41,272 nt of DNA from Chloroflexota bacterium (GTDB lineage: Bacteria; Chloroflexota; Anaerolineae; Anaerolineales; Villigracilaceae): contig JACRMH010000045.1 of the NCBI GenBank assembly GCA_016219545.1, forward strand, positions 1-41,272. The letters are read 5' to 3'. A model generated the notes under the pieces. That model was not told the origin of the DNA, did not search any database, and worked only from the letters and a program-made list of their open reading frames with translations. The position numbers and the translations under genes were made by a program. Shown in pieces: positions 24,033 through 31,495 of this stretch. Every line of letters begins with the position of its first letter. Within the stretch, counting starts at the first letter, position 1.

Positions 24033-24548
24033 TTATAAAATGGGTTTCAAACTCTCCGCCCACGCGCGGATGGCGTTCCAATCGCGGTGGTCGCCGCGTG
24101 GGAAGATGCCCAAGGCAACGGTCAGACGCAGCATGAGGGTATCCCAGTTGAATGGTAGTTTGTTGAAGTCCAGCATTCCGGCAAAGAGCCCTTCGCTTAG
24201 CGGTCTGACCTGCGCGCGCACAGGCTCGACCCATTTTGCCACCGCCGAACGATATTGTTCGCTGTTTGACATAGCCAGTGTAATGCACACCGTAAACTCA
24301 GCAAAACGCTTCTGCGCCAATTCTGCCCGATGAGTCTTTATAAATTCCATTGCCTCCGGAAGCCATTTAGAGCCGCGGATGGCACTGCCCGCAACAACTG
24401 CCTGATACGGGGAAAGCTCTTTCACTTCATTCATCGGGATCACATCCACGAGTGTGCCGTTTTCGGCGAGAGTTTTGCCGATAGCTTCGGCCACGCCCGC
24501 AGTGGAACCCGCGCGGCTGGCGTAGGTGACAAGGATTTTGCTGTTCAT
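24033..24548 (-). CDS. Flavodoxin-domain protein
   Basis: A 171-residue flavodoxin-like protein of the HemG/protoporphyrinogen oxidase-like group. The FMN phosphate loop is TYASRAGSTAGVAEAIGKTL (8-27), followed by AVVAGSAIRGSKWLPEAMEFI, the second FMN loop. It is probably a soluble redox partner. It overlaps the SDR gene by 4 nt (ATGA) and closes the operon that starts at 26652. A link to heme synthesis is not supported by the neighbours. Confidence 0.85.
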   Translation of the reverse strand: MNSKILVTYASRAGSTAGVAEAIGKTLAENGTLVDVIPMNEVKELSPYQAVVAGSAIRGSKWLPEAMEFIKTHRAELAQKRFAEFTVCITLAMSNSEQYRSAVAKWVEPVRAQVRPLSEGLFAGMLDFNKLPFNWDTLMLRLTVALGIFPRGDHRDWNAIRAWAESLKPIL

Positions 24549-25378
24549 TGGATTTCCTTTTGGGGGACAAACGTAAACATGCGTTTAAGCGCCATATCCC
24601 AGACAAGATCGCGCAAATACATAATAACCAGATTGCTAGGGAAAGCAACACCTGCAAGATAGCGCGGCTTCGGGTTGGAAGACTCAATTGCCCGCTGGAC
24701 AACTTTGGATACAACATCCGGACCCGGCTCCTGCTGGCGCATCGACTCCGCAAACTCATCGCTCTTTTGGTATAAGGGCTGATAAGGTGATTTTTTATTT
24801 GAAAGAATATCCCGCCCATGTGATTGGGCGGTTTCGTCAAATTGAGTTTTGATTGCTCCTGGTTCAATGGAAATAACATGAATGCCAAAAGGCGATAATT
24901 CCAAACGCAAAGCGTCGTTCAGCGCTTCAAGCGCAAACTTCGTGGCGGAGTAGGTGCCGTTCGCAGGCGTGGACAACTTTCCCCCAATCGAACTGATGTT
25001 GATAATGCGCCCTGCTTTTTGTTCCCGCATGTGTGGAGCAACGGCGCGTATCATGCGTAGAACCCCAAACACATTGACATCGAATACTTGCTGTGTTTGT
25101 TCATCGGGGATTTCCTCCAACGCGCCGCGTATGGCATATCCCGCGTTGTTAACCAAAAAATCAATTTGCCCAAATTGACTGAATGTTTGGGCAACGGCAT
25201 TATTGACTGAATCCGATTGGGTAACATCCAGCGGCAATTTTAAAGCACATTCAAGGTCATCCATAGTTTCCGTTTTTCTGGCGGTGGCTACAACGGTATA
25301 ACCCAATTGAGTCAATCGTTGAGCGAGGTCGCGCCCGATTCCCGTTGAACAGCCTGTAATCAAAACGACTTTAGACAT
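24545..25378 (-). CDS. Short-chain dehydrogenase/reductase
   Basis: A 277-residue classical SDR. It has the NAD(P)-binding TGCSTGIGRDLAQRL (8-22), DFLVNNAGYAIRG, the catalytic Ser in NISSIGGKLS, the YxxxK motif in YSATKFALEAL, and EPGAIKT. An Arg/Lys pair after beta-2 (ATARKTE) suggests NADP preference. Substrate unknown. It overlaps the membrane-protein gene upstream by 8 nt and the flavodoxin gene downstream by 4 nt, so all are translationally linked. Confidence 0.92.
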   Translation of the reverse strand: MSKVVLITGCSTGIGRDLAQRLTQLGYTVVATARKTETMDDLECALKLPLDVTQSDSVNNAVAQTFSQFGQIDFLVNNAGYAIRGALEEIPDEQTQQVFDVNVFGVLRMIRAVAPHMREQKAGRIINISSIGGKLSTPANGTYSATKFALEALNDALRLELSPFGIHVISIEPGAIKTQFDETAQSHGRDILSNKKSPYQPLYQKSDEFAESMRQQEPGPDVVSKVVQRAIESSNPKPRYLAGVAFPSNLVIMYLRDLVWDMALKRMFTFVPQKEIQ

Positions 25379-25892
25379 TTTCCACTTCCTTTTTCTGTGT
25401 TGTTTGTTTTCTCGCCATGAAATAAATCACAATCCCTGCGGTGAGCAGGAAGAGATCGAAAACAGTCATAAAGAGAAAGCCACCCCCAGAATTTTCAAGA
25501 CCCAAACCGACTTGTGGCGAACCGTCAAATAAAAGCGGGAGGTTGGAGTGCATGAGGAAGTCCAAAATCCAGTGACTAAAGACCACCAGCCCGATCACGC
25601 CGCTTGTCCGGCGGTCTCGATAGAAAAGGAAGGCAATGGCGGCGGCCGTAATTGCCCAGATCACGGACATGAAAACCCCATGCGACCATGGATTTGAAAC
25701 GGGCGTCAGATATTTGACCCCCTGAGTAAAATCCATGCCTGTAATGACCGCTTTTGGCTCGATACCGGCAGAGGAGAACAAAAAATACAGAATATCGTTT
25801 GTTTCCCCCGCTATTAATAAGACCCAGAGCGGTACTTTGGGAGTGACTGGCTTTGCTGCAAACGCAGGCGCAAGGTGACCTATTCCTGACAT
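25371..25892 (-). CDS. Membrane protein, DUF457/YdjM-like
   Basis: A 173-residue integral membrane protein with about four hydrophobic segments. It opens MSGIGHLAPAFAAKP and has HGVFMSVIWAITAAAIAF and VVFSHWILDFLMHSNLPL. The spaced His and Asp residues (GHLAP, SHG, SHWILDFLMH) resemble the metal-binding pattern of DUF457/YdjM 'metal-dependent hydrolase-like' proteins. Function unknown. It lies 4 nt after the DUF4386-like gene. Confidence 0.7.
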   Translation of the reverse strand: MSGIGHLAPAFAAKPVTPKVPLWVLLIAGETNDILYFLFSSAGIEPKAVITGMDFTQGVKYLTPVSNPWSHGVFMSVIWAITAAAIAFLFYRDRRTSGVIGLVVFSHWILDFLMHSNLPLLFDGSPQVGLGLENSGGGFLFMTVFDLFLLTAGIVIYFMARKQTTQKKEVENV

Positions 25893-25896
25893 TGTA

Positions 25897-26652
25897 TTAA
25901 CCTGCCTGTTTTGCAGCTTGAAAGAGTCTGATCGTGAACATGATCATCCATGCCATAAGCAGCAATCCGCCGGGCATGGCGAAAGCGGTTGCCATATCTT
26001 TTACGCTGGGAGAGAAAGTCACCAAAGCGATATAGAACATCATTAGGACGCTTCCGATCATTCCCATGTAGGAATTTGCCTTGCTAAAGACCTTTCCCGT
26101 GAGCATGGCAAACGACATGACCAGTCCCGCGAGGTTTGGCAGGATAAAACTGAAGAACGCTCCCAAACTGCCATGCGCTCCCCTTGCAAGCATGGCTTCG
26201 CCTGCGGCGGCAAGCAAGGTCTTCTGTGACTCTGTCGTCGCGGCGGCATATTTATGGCTCAGTTCAAGCATGGGCAGGGCTGAATTTGCTGCGACAAAGA
26301 CCGTCGTGCCTACCAGAAAGACGATCAGGGCAAGCAGGGCATACGCGCTGTTTGTTTTGCGCTGGACGGCATACAGCGCAAAATAGCCAGGAATAAAGAA
26401 TATTTGATTGACAGTATTCAACAGGTCGAGGTTATAAAGACCGAGCCAGGGATTCGCTTGAAACTGCGTGAACCTTTCCGCGGCTGTTTGCGGCAGCGCG
26501 GATAAGTTGCCGCCTGTCACGTTACCGATGATCACGTCGAGCGTTACCCCGATCAATGTGATCACGGTGAAAACGCCGCCTACTATATAAGTGCTCCGCC
26601 ATTGGGTTTCTGCGTTTTCACTTTCCGCCGAACTTTGTTTAGTTGTAGACAT
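25897..26652 (-). CDS. DUF4386-like membrane protein, first gene of operon
   Basis: A 251-residue protein with about six TM segments. Landmarks include the N-terminal GGVFTVITLIGVTLDVII, the loop NPWLGLYNLDLLNTVNQIFF, and 'LGAFFSFILPNLAGLVMSFAML' in two parts. The layout fits DUF4386-type proteins. Met at 26652 is chosen over 26682 because AGGAGAGGAA stands six bases before it. Its promoter region carries a near-perfect inverted repeat (26673-26692). The four genes down to 24033 are packed with overlaps or 4-nt gaps, so they form one operon. Role unknown. Confidence 0.75.
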   Translation of the reverse strand: MSTTKQSSAESENAETQWRSTYIVGGVFTVITLIGVTLDVIIGNVTGGNLSALPQTAAERFTQFQANPWLGLYNLDLLNTVNQIFFIPGYFALYAVQRKTNSAYALLALIVFLVGTTVFVAANSALPMLELSHKYAAATTESQKTLLAAAGEAMLARGAHGSLGAFFSFILPNLAGLVMSFAMLTGKVFSKANSYMGMIGSVLMMFYIALVTFSPSVKDMATAFAMPGGLLLMAWMIMFTIRLFQAAKQAG

Positions 26653-26672
26653 GTATTTCCTCTCCTTCTGAT

Positions 26673-26692
26673 ATTGAGACAACCGTCACAAT
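26673..26692. promoter_or_regulatory. Inverted-repeat operator of the DUF4386-SDR-flavodoxin operon
   Basis: Half-sites ATTGAGAC and GTCACAAT flank AACC; 7 of 8 positions are symmetric. It overlaps a TATATT -10-like box (26690-26695, minus) and ends 20 nt before the ATG. Size and spacing fit a TetR-family dimer site. No regulator gene is in the window. Confidence 0.5.
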
Positions 26693-26768
26693 ATACTACC
26701 GAGGGAGATTGTACGGAAGTGAGGTTTATATAGATTTCATCTTTCTGATCACTTATTTTTTCAGGTAA

Positions 26769-27164
26769 TTATCTTTGAACTACTTGCAATACATAAGCAA
26801 GTCCTGAGATCACAAGACATAGCCAAACCAAAACAATGATAATTGCGGCTGTTCGATTTACAGGCTTTCCTTGACGTATGATTTCCTGTGCTTTTTCCCT
26901 GCTTTCGTTCATTACATTTTTCGGGATCATGGACGATGCCAGCTTAATTCCAAGAGGGATCAAAACCAGATCATCCAGATGCCCGATGATAGGGATAAAG
27001 TCTGGAATTAAATCTATTGGGCTAAAAGCATATCCGACAACGCAGGCGGTAAATACTCTCGCATACCAGGGGACTCTAGGGTCCTTATATGCCAGATATA
27101 AAGCATAGACTTCAATTTTGAGTTCCCTTACTCGTTGTCTCCACTTTGCGGGAAATTCATTCAT
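26769..27164 (-). CDS. YkvA/DUF1232-domain protein
   Basis: A 131-residue protein with the DUF1232 signature: VGYAFSPIDLIPDFIPIIGH followed by LDDLVLIPLGIKLA (about 42-75), and a C-terminal TM segment (about 106-127). The molecular function of the family is unknown. The start codon overlaps the upstream stop region with a single intervening base, so it is cotranslated with the membrane protein at 27166-27699. Confidence 0.88.
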   Translation of the reverse strand: MNEFPAKWRQRVRELKIEVYALYLAYKDPRVPWYARVFTACVVGYAFSPIDLIPDFIPIIGHLDDLVLIPLGIKLASSMIPKNVMNESREKAQEIIRQGKPVNRTAAIIIVLVWLCLVISGLAYVLQVVQR

Positions 27165-27165
27165 A

Positions 27166-27699
27166 TTAGCGGGGAGATTGTCCCATCATGAGCGCTACAT
27201 TTTGCCAGATGATCCCAGCCACCATTGATACGATCACGAACGATAAGACCATAAAAAACAAGCGGCGCAAATTCGGTTCAGCGAATCCGTGACCTGCCAC
27301 TGCACCCGCAATCCCAAACTCAGCCGTTTGATCAAGAAACCATCCCAGCAAAAGGAGCGGAGAGGCGGTTGAAATTGAATACAACCCAAGAATAAGAGAA
27401 CCCCATGTGAGCGCGCCCAGTTGAAGGCCGAAGAGCGCACCTTTTTTCCAGCCTTGCAGGTCAAGCCTGCTCATCAGCCAGATCAACAGAAACGCCAAGC
27501 CTAAAAAGGACAAATATCCAAGCGGAATTAATTTAAATGCGCGTTCCAAGGGCAGCAGGAACGCGCTTTCTTTTGCATACAGGGGAGCAAGCATACCAGC
27601 GTGCAGGAAGAAATCAAAGCCGATCATGGATAACCACGCCAGTAAAGTCAGTTTGATGTAAAACCCCACAAGCAAGAACTGGTCATTATTGTTGTTCAT
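27166..27699 (-). CDS. Hypothetical membrane protein, four to five TM
   Basis: A 177-residue hydrophobic protein with TM segments at about 10-30, 55-75, 85-110, 112-135 and 145-170. Distinctive stretches are MIGFDFFLHAGMLAPLYAKE and WFLDQTAEFGIAGAVAGHGF. The family is unknown to me. It heads a two-gene operon with the DUF1232 gene. The inverted repeat at 27713-27733 sits in its leader. No strong ribosome-binding site is visible (GGAGTATCAAAACC). Confidence 0.65.
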   Translation of the reverse strand: MNNNNDQFLLVGFYIKLTLLAWLSMIGFDFFLHAGMLAPLYAKESAFLLPLERAFKLIPLGYLSFLGLAFLLIWLMSRLDLQGWKKGALFGLQLGALTWGSLILGLYSISTASPLLLLGWFLDQTAEFGIAGAVAGHGFAEPNLRRLFFMVLSFVIVSMVAGIIWQNVALMMGQSPR

Positions 27700-27712
27700 G
27701 GTTTTGATACTC

Positions 27713-27733
27713 CGTCAACATTGTCCATTGACA
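27713..27733. promoter_or_regulatory. Weak inverted repeat in the leader of the 27166-27699 gene
   Basis: CGTCAA-N9-TTGACA, five of six positions symmetric, 14 nt before the ATG on the minus strand. It could be an operator or chance. The gap 27734-27910 otherwise shows no gene. Confidence 0.25.
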
Positions 27734-27910
27734 CGACCTTGCGTGTGAGAAGATCTGTCACTTGTGGATTTTGTGGGGACTTGCGACTCTTTTGTAATAC
27801 CAATATTTTCTCTGGCACAAAGATGACAGTCATCTAACTTTTTGGAATCCTTCTGCGGGAAAGAGCCATTGTTTAAGCATAATGTAAATTCGTTCTAATG
27901 GGGTATATAC

Positions 27911-28483
27911 TCAAACTTCAAGATTGAAGAAAATAGAATCTAAATTAACTGTAACATCAGCCGCTTGCTGTAGTGATGTGCTAAAACCATCTGATAAAGC
28001 CCCAACATATGCATGCTTGCCATGACTAATAACTTCGTTCAACACAGGAGAAAAGTCGCCGTCTCCTGAAATTAGATATACAGCATCAATGGTATCTCTG
28101 TGAATGTGAGTTAAGATGTCAATTGTCATTTGTATATCTACCCTTCTTGATTTATAAGTTTTTAGGGGTTTCTTAAAAACAACAGGATAAAGTTTGTTAA
28201 TACTGCCGGGACCAGAAGAACTCACACTTAAACTTTTCATTTCATTGATAGTGTTCTCAATTTTGGGGTCATCGCCAACTATTGATGTATAGTAATAAGC
28301 ACGGATTACTCTATACATACCAGGTATTTGTAAATTAATTGCCCAGACATATTCATCTTGTTTATGAAACGTATTGAGACTAGGTCGCAAAGCTCTGTTC
28401 TGTATCATTGCTTGATAGCGGAAAACTAGATTTTCTCCATCTACAAAGATCATCATTCTTGGACGTTCATTCATAACTGGCAT
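27911..28483 (-). CDS. NYN-domain (PIN-like) nuclease-type protein
   Basis: A 190-residue NYN domain protein, a fold shared with PIN RNases. The acidic residues expected at the active site are present: MIFVDGENL (about 11-19), RRVDIQMTIDILTH (about 113-126), and YLISGDGDFSPVLNEV (about 135-150). It should cleave or bind RNA. The cellular target is unknown, and some relatives occur in defence or stress loci. The ribosome-binding site GCGAGG lies eight bases before the ATG. It lies directly behind the decayed repeat at 28548-28598 and is AT-rich, so it looks acquired. Confidence 0.88.
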   Translation of the reverse strand: MPVMNERPRMMIFVDGENLVFRYQAMIQNRALRPSLNTFHKQDEYVWAINLQIPGMYRVIRAYYYTSIVGDDPKIENTINEMKSLSVSSSGPGSINKLYPVVFKKPLKTYKSRRVDIQMTIDILTHIHRDTIDAVYLISGDGDFSPVLNEVISHGKHAYVGALSDGFSTSLQQAADVTVNLDSIFFNLEV

Positions 28484-28547
28484 GAGTAACCTCGCTTTGT
28501 AGAATTATTATTCAAAAGCCTTTCAAAAGAACACCACACCACTAATT

Positions 28548-28598
28548 CCATTCCTCTTGTAAATTTCTAGCAGGAAACAATCATGGAGGAAGTCTTCC
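28548..28598 (-). repeat. Decayed copy of the threonine-dehydrogenase-like gene 3' end (repeat 2)
   Basis: On the minus strand, codons GAC TTC CTC CAT GAT TGT TTC CTG read DFLHDCFL, then LEI.KR.G, against DRFFDDYFLPEIRKRYGK at the end of the 30253-31266 gene. Ungapped, 37 of 51 bases match. It begins directly after the stop of the 28601 gene and is in frame with it. It is a second, older duplicate of the same gene end. Confidence 0.8.
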
Positions 28599-28600
28599 TG

Positions 28601-29122
28601 TTATCTGCCTGATTGTCTTGCAAATAAAAGTACAACCAAAATCGAAATGAGATCAATTACGAGTAATACCCATTTAAGGGGAGTCAGTACAATCGGCATG
28701 GACTTCAAGAGTTCGATTCCAATTGCCATCAATTGTGTAAAAATAAATATCCCTGTATGAGAAATGACGACATAGCGCCAGGTACTCAACTTCTTGTTTT
28801 TTTGCCTTGCCCGCTGAACATAAGTCTCATACCCAAGACCAATGGGTACTGTTTCCAAATTCTCGCGGATATAAGTCGCCAGGTCTCGGATGCGAAGATC
28901 ATTCTGTGCCCATGCGATGGCAAGGAAAGCGGCCAGGGGAGGATAGATCATGGCGACCGTATCGGTTGACAACCCAAAGCTTAAGAAGATACCCGCCAGT
29001 GTCAGGGTGATGGATATGATCTGCTGTCGAAGTTCGATCCTTTTTAGAATCTCACCCCTCAAGGAGTTGTACTCCAAATCAACGCCATGTAGATCAGTTG
29101 TCTTGTTTGTTTTGGATGGCAT
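28601..29122 (-). CDS. Hypothetical membrane protein in repeat-bounded cassette
   Basis: A 173-residue protein with hydrophobic segments at about 35-55 and 58-73 and a C-terminal pair (about 118-140 and 143-165). A soluble central helix carries RIRDLATYIRENLETVPIGL. I do not recognise a family. The layout, short N-terminal helix, paired TM segments and helical core, is loosely like SLATT-type membrane effectors, but that is conjecture. A GCGGAG ribosome-binding site lies eight bases before the ATG. Repeat copies of the neighbouring gene's end lie on both sides (29151-29183 and 28548-28598). The frame upstream of its ATG runs into repeat 1 without a stop. Confidence 0.65.
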   Translation of the reverse strand: MPSKTNKTTDLHGVDLEYNSLRGEILKRIELRQQIISITLTLAGIFLSFGLSTDTVAMIYPPLAAFLAIAWAQNDLRIRDLATYIRENLETVPIGLGYETYVQRARQKNKKLSTWRYVVISHTGIFIFTQLMAIGIELLKSMPIVLTPLKWVLLVIDLISILVVLLFARQSGR

Positions 29123-29150
29123 GACATACTCCGCTTGTATTTTGAGCTTT

Positions 29151-29183
29151 CCATACCTCTTTCGGATCTCCGGCAGGAAATAA
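29151..29183 (-). repeat. Displaced copy of the threonine-dehydrogenase-like gene 3' end (repeat 1)
   Basis: 30 of 33 bases match the true gene end at 30260-30292, encoding YFLPEIRKRYG. Similarity stops abruptly on the 5' side at the TAT TTC codons, as expected at a recombination joint. The copy is read in the same strand and lies between the CHAP gene and the 28601-29122 gene. Confidence 0.88.
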
Positions 29184-29246
29184 GTGTTGATATTTAAAGA
29201 CTTCCGAGCCTTTTTATAATCGGTTTATTTCAGCCAGAAATCAGGA

Positions 29247-30197
29247 CTATTTTAGATGAACCACACCTATAATTTTCCCGTTTGTTCCTGAATATTTATT
29301 CTTGAAATCAGAAATCGAATTACTTACTCTCAAATTGCCTGGGTCGAAACTGTCTGAGTAATATATTTTTCCATTGATGATCGCATCTATTAACATGACA
29401 TGTCCGTAGCCGCCGCCTTCTGGATTCTTTTCGAAGGAAACCACAATGTTATAAACGGGCTTATTGTTATTTGCTTTTATTAAAGCCTCAAGATTTGGAT
29501 ATTTGACTTGATTCGAAGCTCCGTAAATATTGGCATACCAATCCTTCCCGTTAAGCGGTGAGTTGGTACTAAAAAGAACATTCCTGCCCAGGTTGTATTT
29601 AATGTGAACGTAAGTGTACCAAGTACAATTTATTCCTGAAAGTCCTCCTTTGGGAAAAGAACCTGTCCTGTTATTTTTAGCTGTAAACTTTTGAGTTGCG
29701 GAGTATCCCGACATCGCCGCCTTGAAGGAACTCATTTTATTTGTGGTTGCTTTTATCAATGGCGTCGGCTGAATTATTTCATACGAAAAAGATCCAACAG
29801 GGCTAACCGACCTCAGAATATTATTCATATCAAGAGCAATTGCCTTTATGGTTTTATTTCCAGCAAGAGGGATCGGACTTGTATATTTCTTTCCATGAGT
29901 AATTTGAAGCGTAATGAACACTCCTGGAATCCTCCTCGCCACAGGCGTTGTGCCATCAGTAGTGTAAACAATGGCGGTTCCCATATTGTTTGGCGTAAAA
30001 AGAACTACGCTGATTCCATTATCGGCATAATAAACCCCTGAACGTTTATCGGCATCAACGGATAATGCAGATGTGGTCGCAGCAGGATTTGAGAACACAG
30101 AAGAACTAGCTCCGTCTGCTTTTGCAGGGAATGAATTCACACACAAGAAAATTGCCAGCAACGACACAGTGATGAATTTTTTGATTCTTGATGACAT
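29247..30197 (-). CDS. Exported CHAP-domain protein with CHB_HEX-like domain
   Basis: A 316-residue secreted protein. The Sec signal peptide runs to about residue 28 (AKADGA, AxA cleavage). Residues about 45-145 resemble the Fn3-like CHB_HEX_C domain (YTTDGTTPVARR). The C-terminal half is a CHAP amidase/peptidase: Cys191 in INCTWYTYVH and His266 in GYGHVMLIDAI, followed by YYSDSFDPG. CHAP enzymes cut peptidoglycan amide or peptide bonds, so this is probably a wall hydrolase or bacteriolytic exoenzyme. The ribosome-binding site is AAAGGAG. It is AT-rich relative to the upstream gene and sits in a cassette bounded by repeats at 30260 and 29151. Confidence 0.82.
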   Translation of the reverse strand: MSSRIKKFITVSLLAIFLCVNSFPAKADGASSSVFSNPAATTSALSVDADKRSGVYYADNGISVVLFTPNNMGTAIVYTTDGTTPVARRIPGVFITLQITHGKKYTSPIPLAGNKTIKAIALDMNNILRSVSPVGSFSYEIIQPTPLIKATTNKMSSFKAAMSGYSATQKFTAKNNRTGSFPKGGLSGINCTWYTYVHIKYNLGRNVLFSTNSPLNGKDWYANIYGASNQVKYPNLEALIKANNNKPVYNIVVSFEKNPEGGGYGHVMLIDAIINGKIYYSDSFDPGNLRVSNSISDFKNKYSGTNGKIIGVVHLK

Positions 30198-30252
30198 GTT
30201 TTCTCCTTTTATCGAACCAAAGGTATACGCCTAATCTTACAGATTACAACCT

Positions 30253-31266
30253 TTACTTCCCATACCTCTTTCTTATCTCTGGCAGGAAATAATCATCGAA
30301 GAATCTGTCCACATCGTAATCGGGCTTCCAGTTCCAATCTTTGCGGGCGAGAGAGTCATCCACATCTTCGGGCCACGAGTCGACGATGCCCTGTCTACGC
30401 GGATTGGCTTCGAAGGTGATCTTCGCATCGGGAAAGGATTTCAACGCGCGCTGACGGAACTCGTCCGCGCTGATGGCGAAGGCCGCAATGTTATAGATGT
30501 TATTGGAAAGCTTTTCACGTGGCACATCCATGAGCATGAGCAAAGATTTAATCGCGTCCGGCATGGCCATGAACGAAATTTTCGTATCTGCGCGCACGAA
30601 GCATGAATAGGGTTTGCCTTGTGCCGCAGCGTGGAGCATCTCCGGGCCGTAGTCACTCGTGCCGCCACTGGGCAATGTAAAGGCGCTGATCAGCCCGGGG
30701 AAGCGGATCGCTCTAAAGTCCAGCATGACCGGTGGTTTTTCATCCAAATGTTTCTGACCGAAATATTTACTGTAATACATCCCCAGTTTTTCACAATATA
30801 ATTTATTGCATCCGTACATGGTGTGCGGCGTGTTCCAATCTTCCTCTTTTACCGCGCCCGCTTTGATCTTCTCTTCGATGTTCGACATTCCATACGCGGC
30901 GATGGAACTCGGGAATAAGAACTTGACAGCCTTCTTATATTTTTCGGAGCGATAAGCCGCCATCATCAGCAATTGCATTGTGCCTTCCACGTTGATGCGA
31001 TGCGCCTCTTCCGTGGCCACCTCGGCCTTCGATGAAAGCGATGCCGCGAGATGAAAGATAATATCGAAATCGTAATCGTAAAAAGTTTTGATCTTGTAAA
31101 CCAGGTCCCCTTGTACATGTTCTGCTGAAAGATTTTTGATCGAATCCGGCAGCGGCATAAAATCCGCTGTGACTATTCGATACCCGCCCCGCTTCGCCAG
31201 CCCCTGCACCAATGCCTGCCCAATTTCACCACATGCGCCAGTCACAAGCACTTGCTGTTCGCTCAT
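30253..31266 (-). CDS. NAD-dependent L-threonine 3-dehydrogenase-like epimerase-family protein
   Basis: A 337-residue extended SDR. It has the NAD loop VLVTGACGEIGQALVQGL, the Ser in FLFPSSIAAYG, and the YxxxK-type motif YGCNKLYCEK. Segments typical of the epimerase-like threonine dehydrogenases are FRAIRFPGLIS, GGTSDYGPEML, FMAMPDAIKSLLMLM and RQGIVDSWPEDVDDSLARKDW. These enzymes oxidise L-threonine to 2-amino-3-ketobutyrate. Met at 31266 is preferred to 31299 because AAGGAGCTAAAC precedes it. Its last 12-17 codons recur twice downstream (29151-29183, 28548-28598), marking it as an insertion point. Confidence 0.85.
   Translation of the reverse strand: MSEQQVLVTGACGEIGQALVQGLAKRGGYRIVTADFMPLPDSIKNLSAEHVQGDLVYKIKTFYDYDFDIIFHLAASLSSKAEVATEEAHRINVEGTMQLLMMAAYRSEKYKKAVKFLFPSSIAAYGMSNIEEKIKAGAVKEEDWNTPHTMYGCNKLYCEKLGMYYSKYFGQKHLDEKPPVMLDFRAIRFPGLISAFTLPSGGTSDYGPEMLHAAAQGKPYSCFVRADTKISFMAMPDAIKSLLMLMDVPREKLSNNIYNIAAFAISADEFRQRALKSFPDAKITFEANPRRQGIVDSWPEDVDDSLARKDWNWKPDYDVDRFFDDYFLPEIRKRYGK
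30260..30292 (-). repeat. Intact 3' end of the threonine-dehydrogenase-like gene (repeat 0)
   Basis: This is the reference copy of the 33-base direct repeat: codons for YFLPEIRKRYG, ending five codons or fewer before the stop. The two displaced copies lie 1.1 kb and 1.7 kb further along the minus strand. Confidence 0.88.
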
Positions 31267-31281
31267 GTTTAGCTCCTTATA

Positions 31282-31290
31282 TGCTAGAAT
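31282..31290 (+). promoter_or_regulatory. Extended -10 promoter of the lipoprotein gene
   Basis: TGCTAGAAT fits the extended -10 pattern TGnTATAAT with one mismatch. It lies between the divergent starts at 31266 (-) and about 31320-31467 (+). It would start transcription near 31297. Confidence 0.35.
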
Positions 31291-31375
31291 GAAGTTCACG
31301 TTATTTTACGACACAATCCATGAAAACCTGTCATCAAACATATATGATGTTTCTAATGTCATTGCGAAAGTTTAT

Positions 31376-31495
31376 GTCGTTGCGAGGAGGGCGCACTTCC
31401 CGACGAAGCAACCTCCTATTAATGAGGAGATTGCTCACCTGCACTGCAACAAACGCTGTGCGGCGCATGTGTCGGTCTGTCGCCCTCGCAACGAC
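31376..31495. repeat. Dispersed palindromic repeat (family A, copy 1), inside a gene 5' end
   Basis: The 12-bp arms GTCGTTGCGAGG and CCTCGCAACGAC are perfectly inverted. Inside are GAAGCAACCTCC/GAGGAGATTGCT, forming a nested hairpin. Copies with the same layout occur at 32342-32445 and, truncated, at 41042-41119. No transposase is encoded, so it is a MITE- or REP-like element. Confidence 0.85.

Noticed and set aside
24026..24047. AAACCC/GGGTTT hairpin between convergent genes
   Set aside because: Short stem, partly inside the flavodoxin coding sequence, and without a clear T run.
27820..27850. A third displaced copy of the dehydrogenase gene end after the NYN gene
   Set aside because: Only TCTCTGGCA and a later TCATC match, with a length change between them. 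That is too little to separate from chance.
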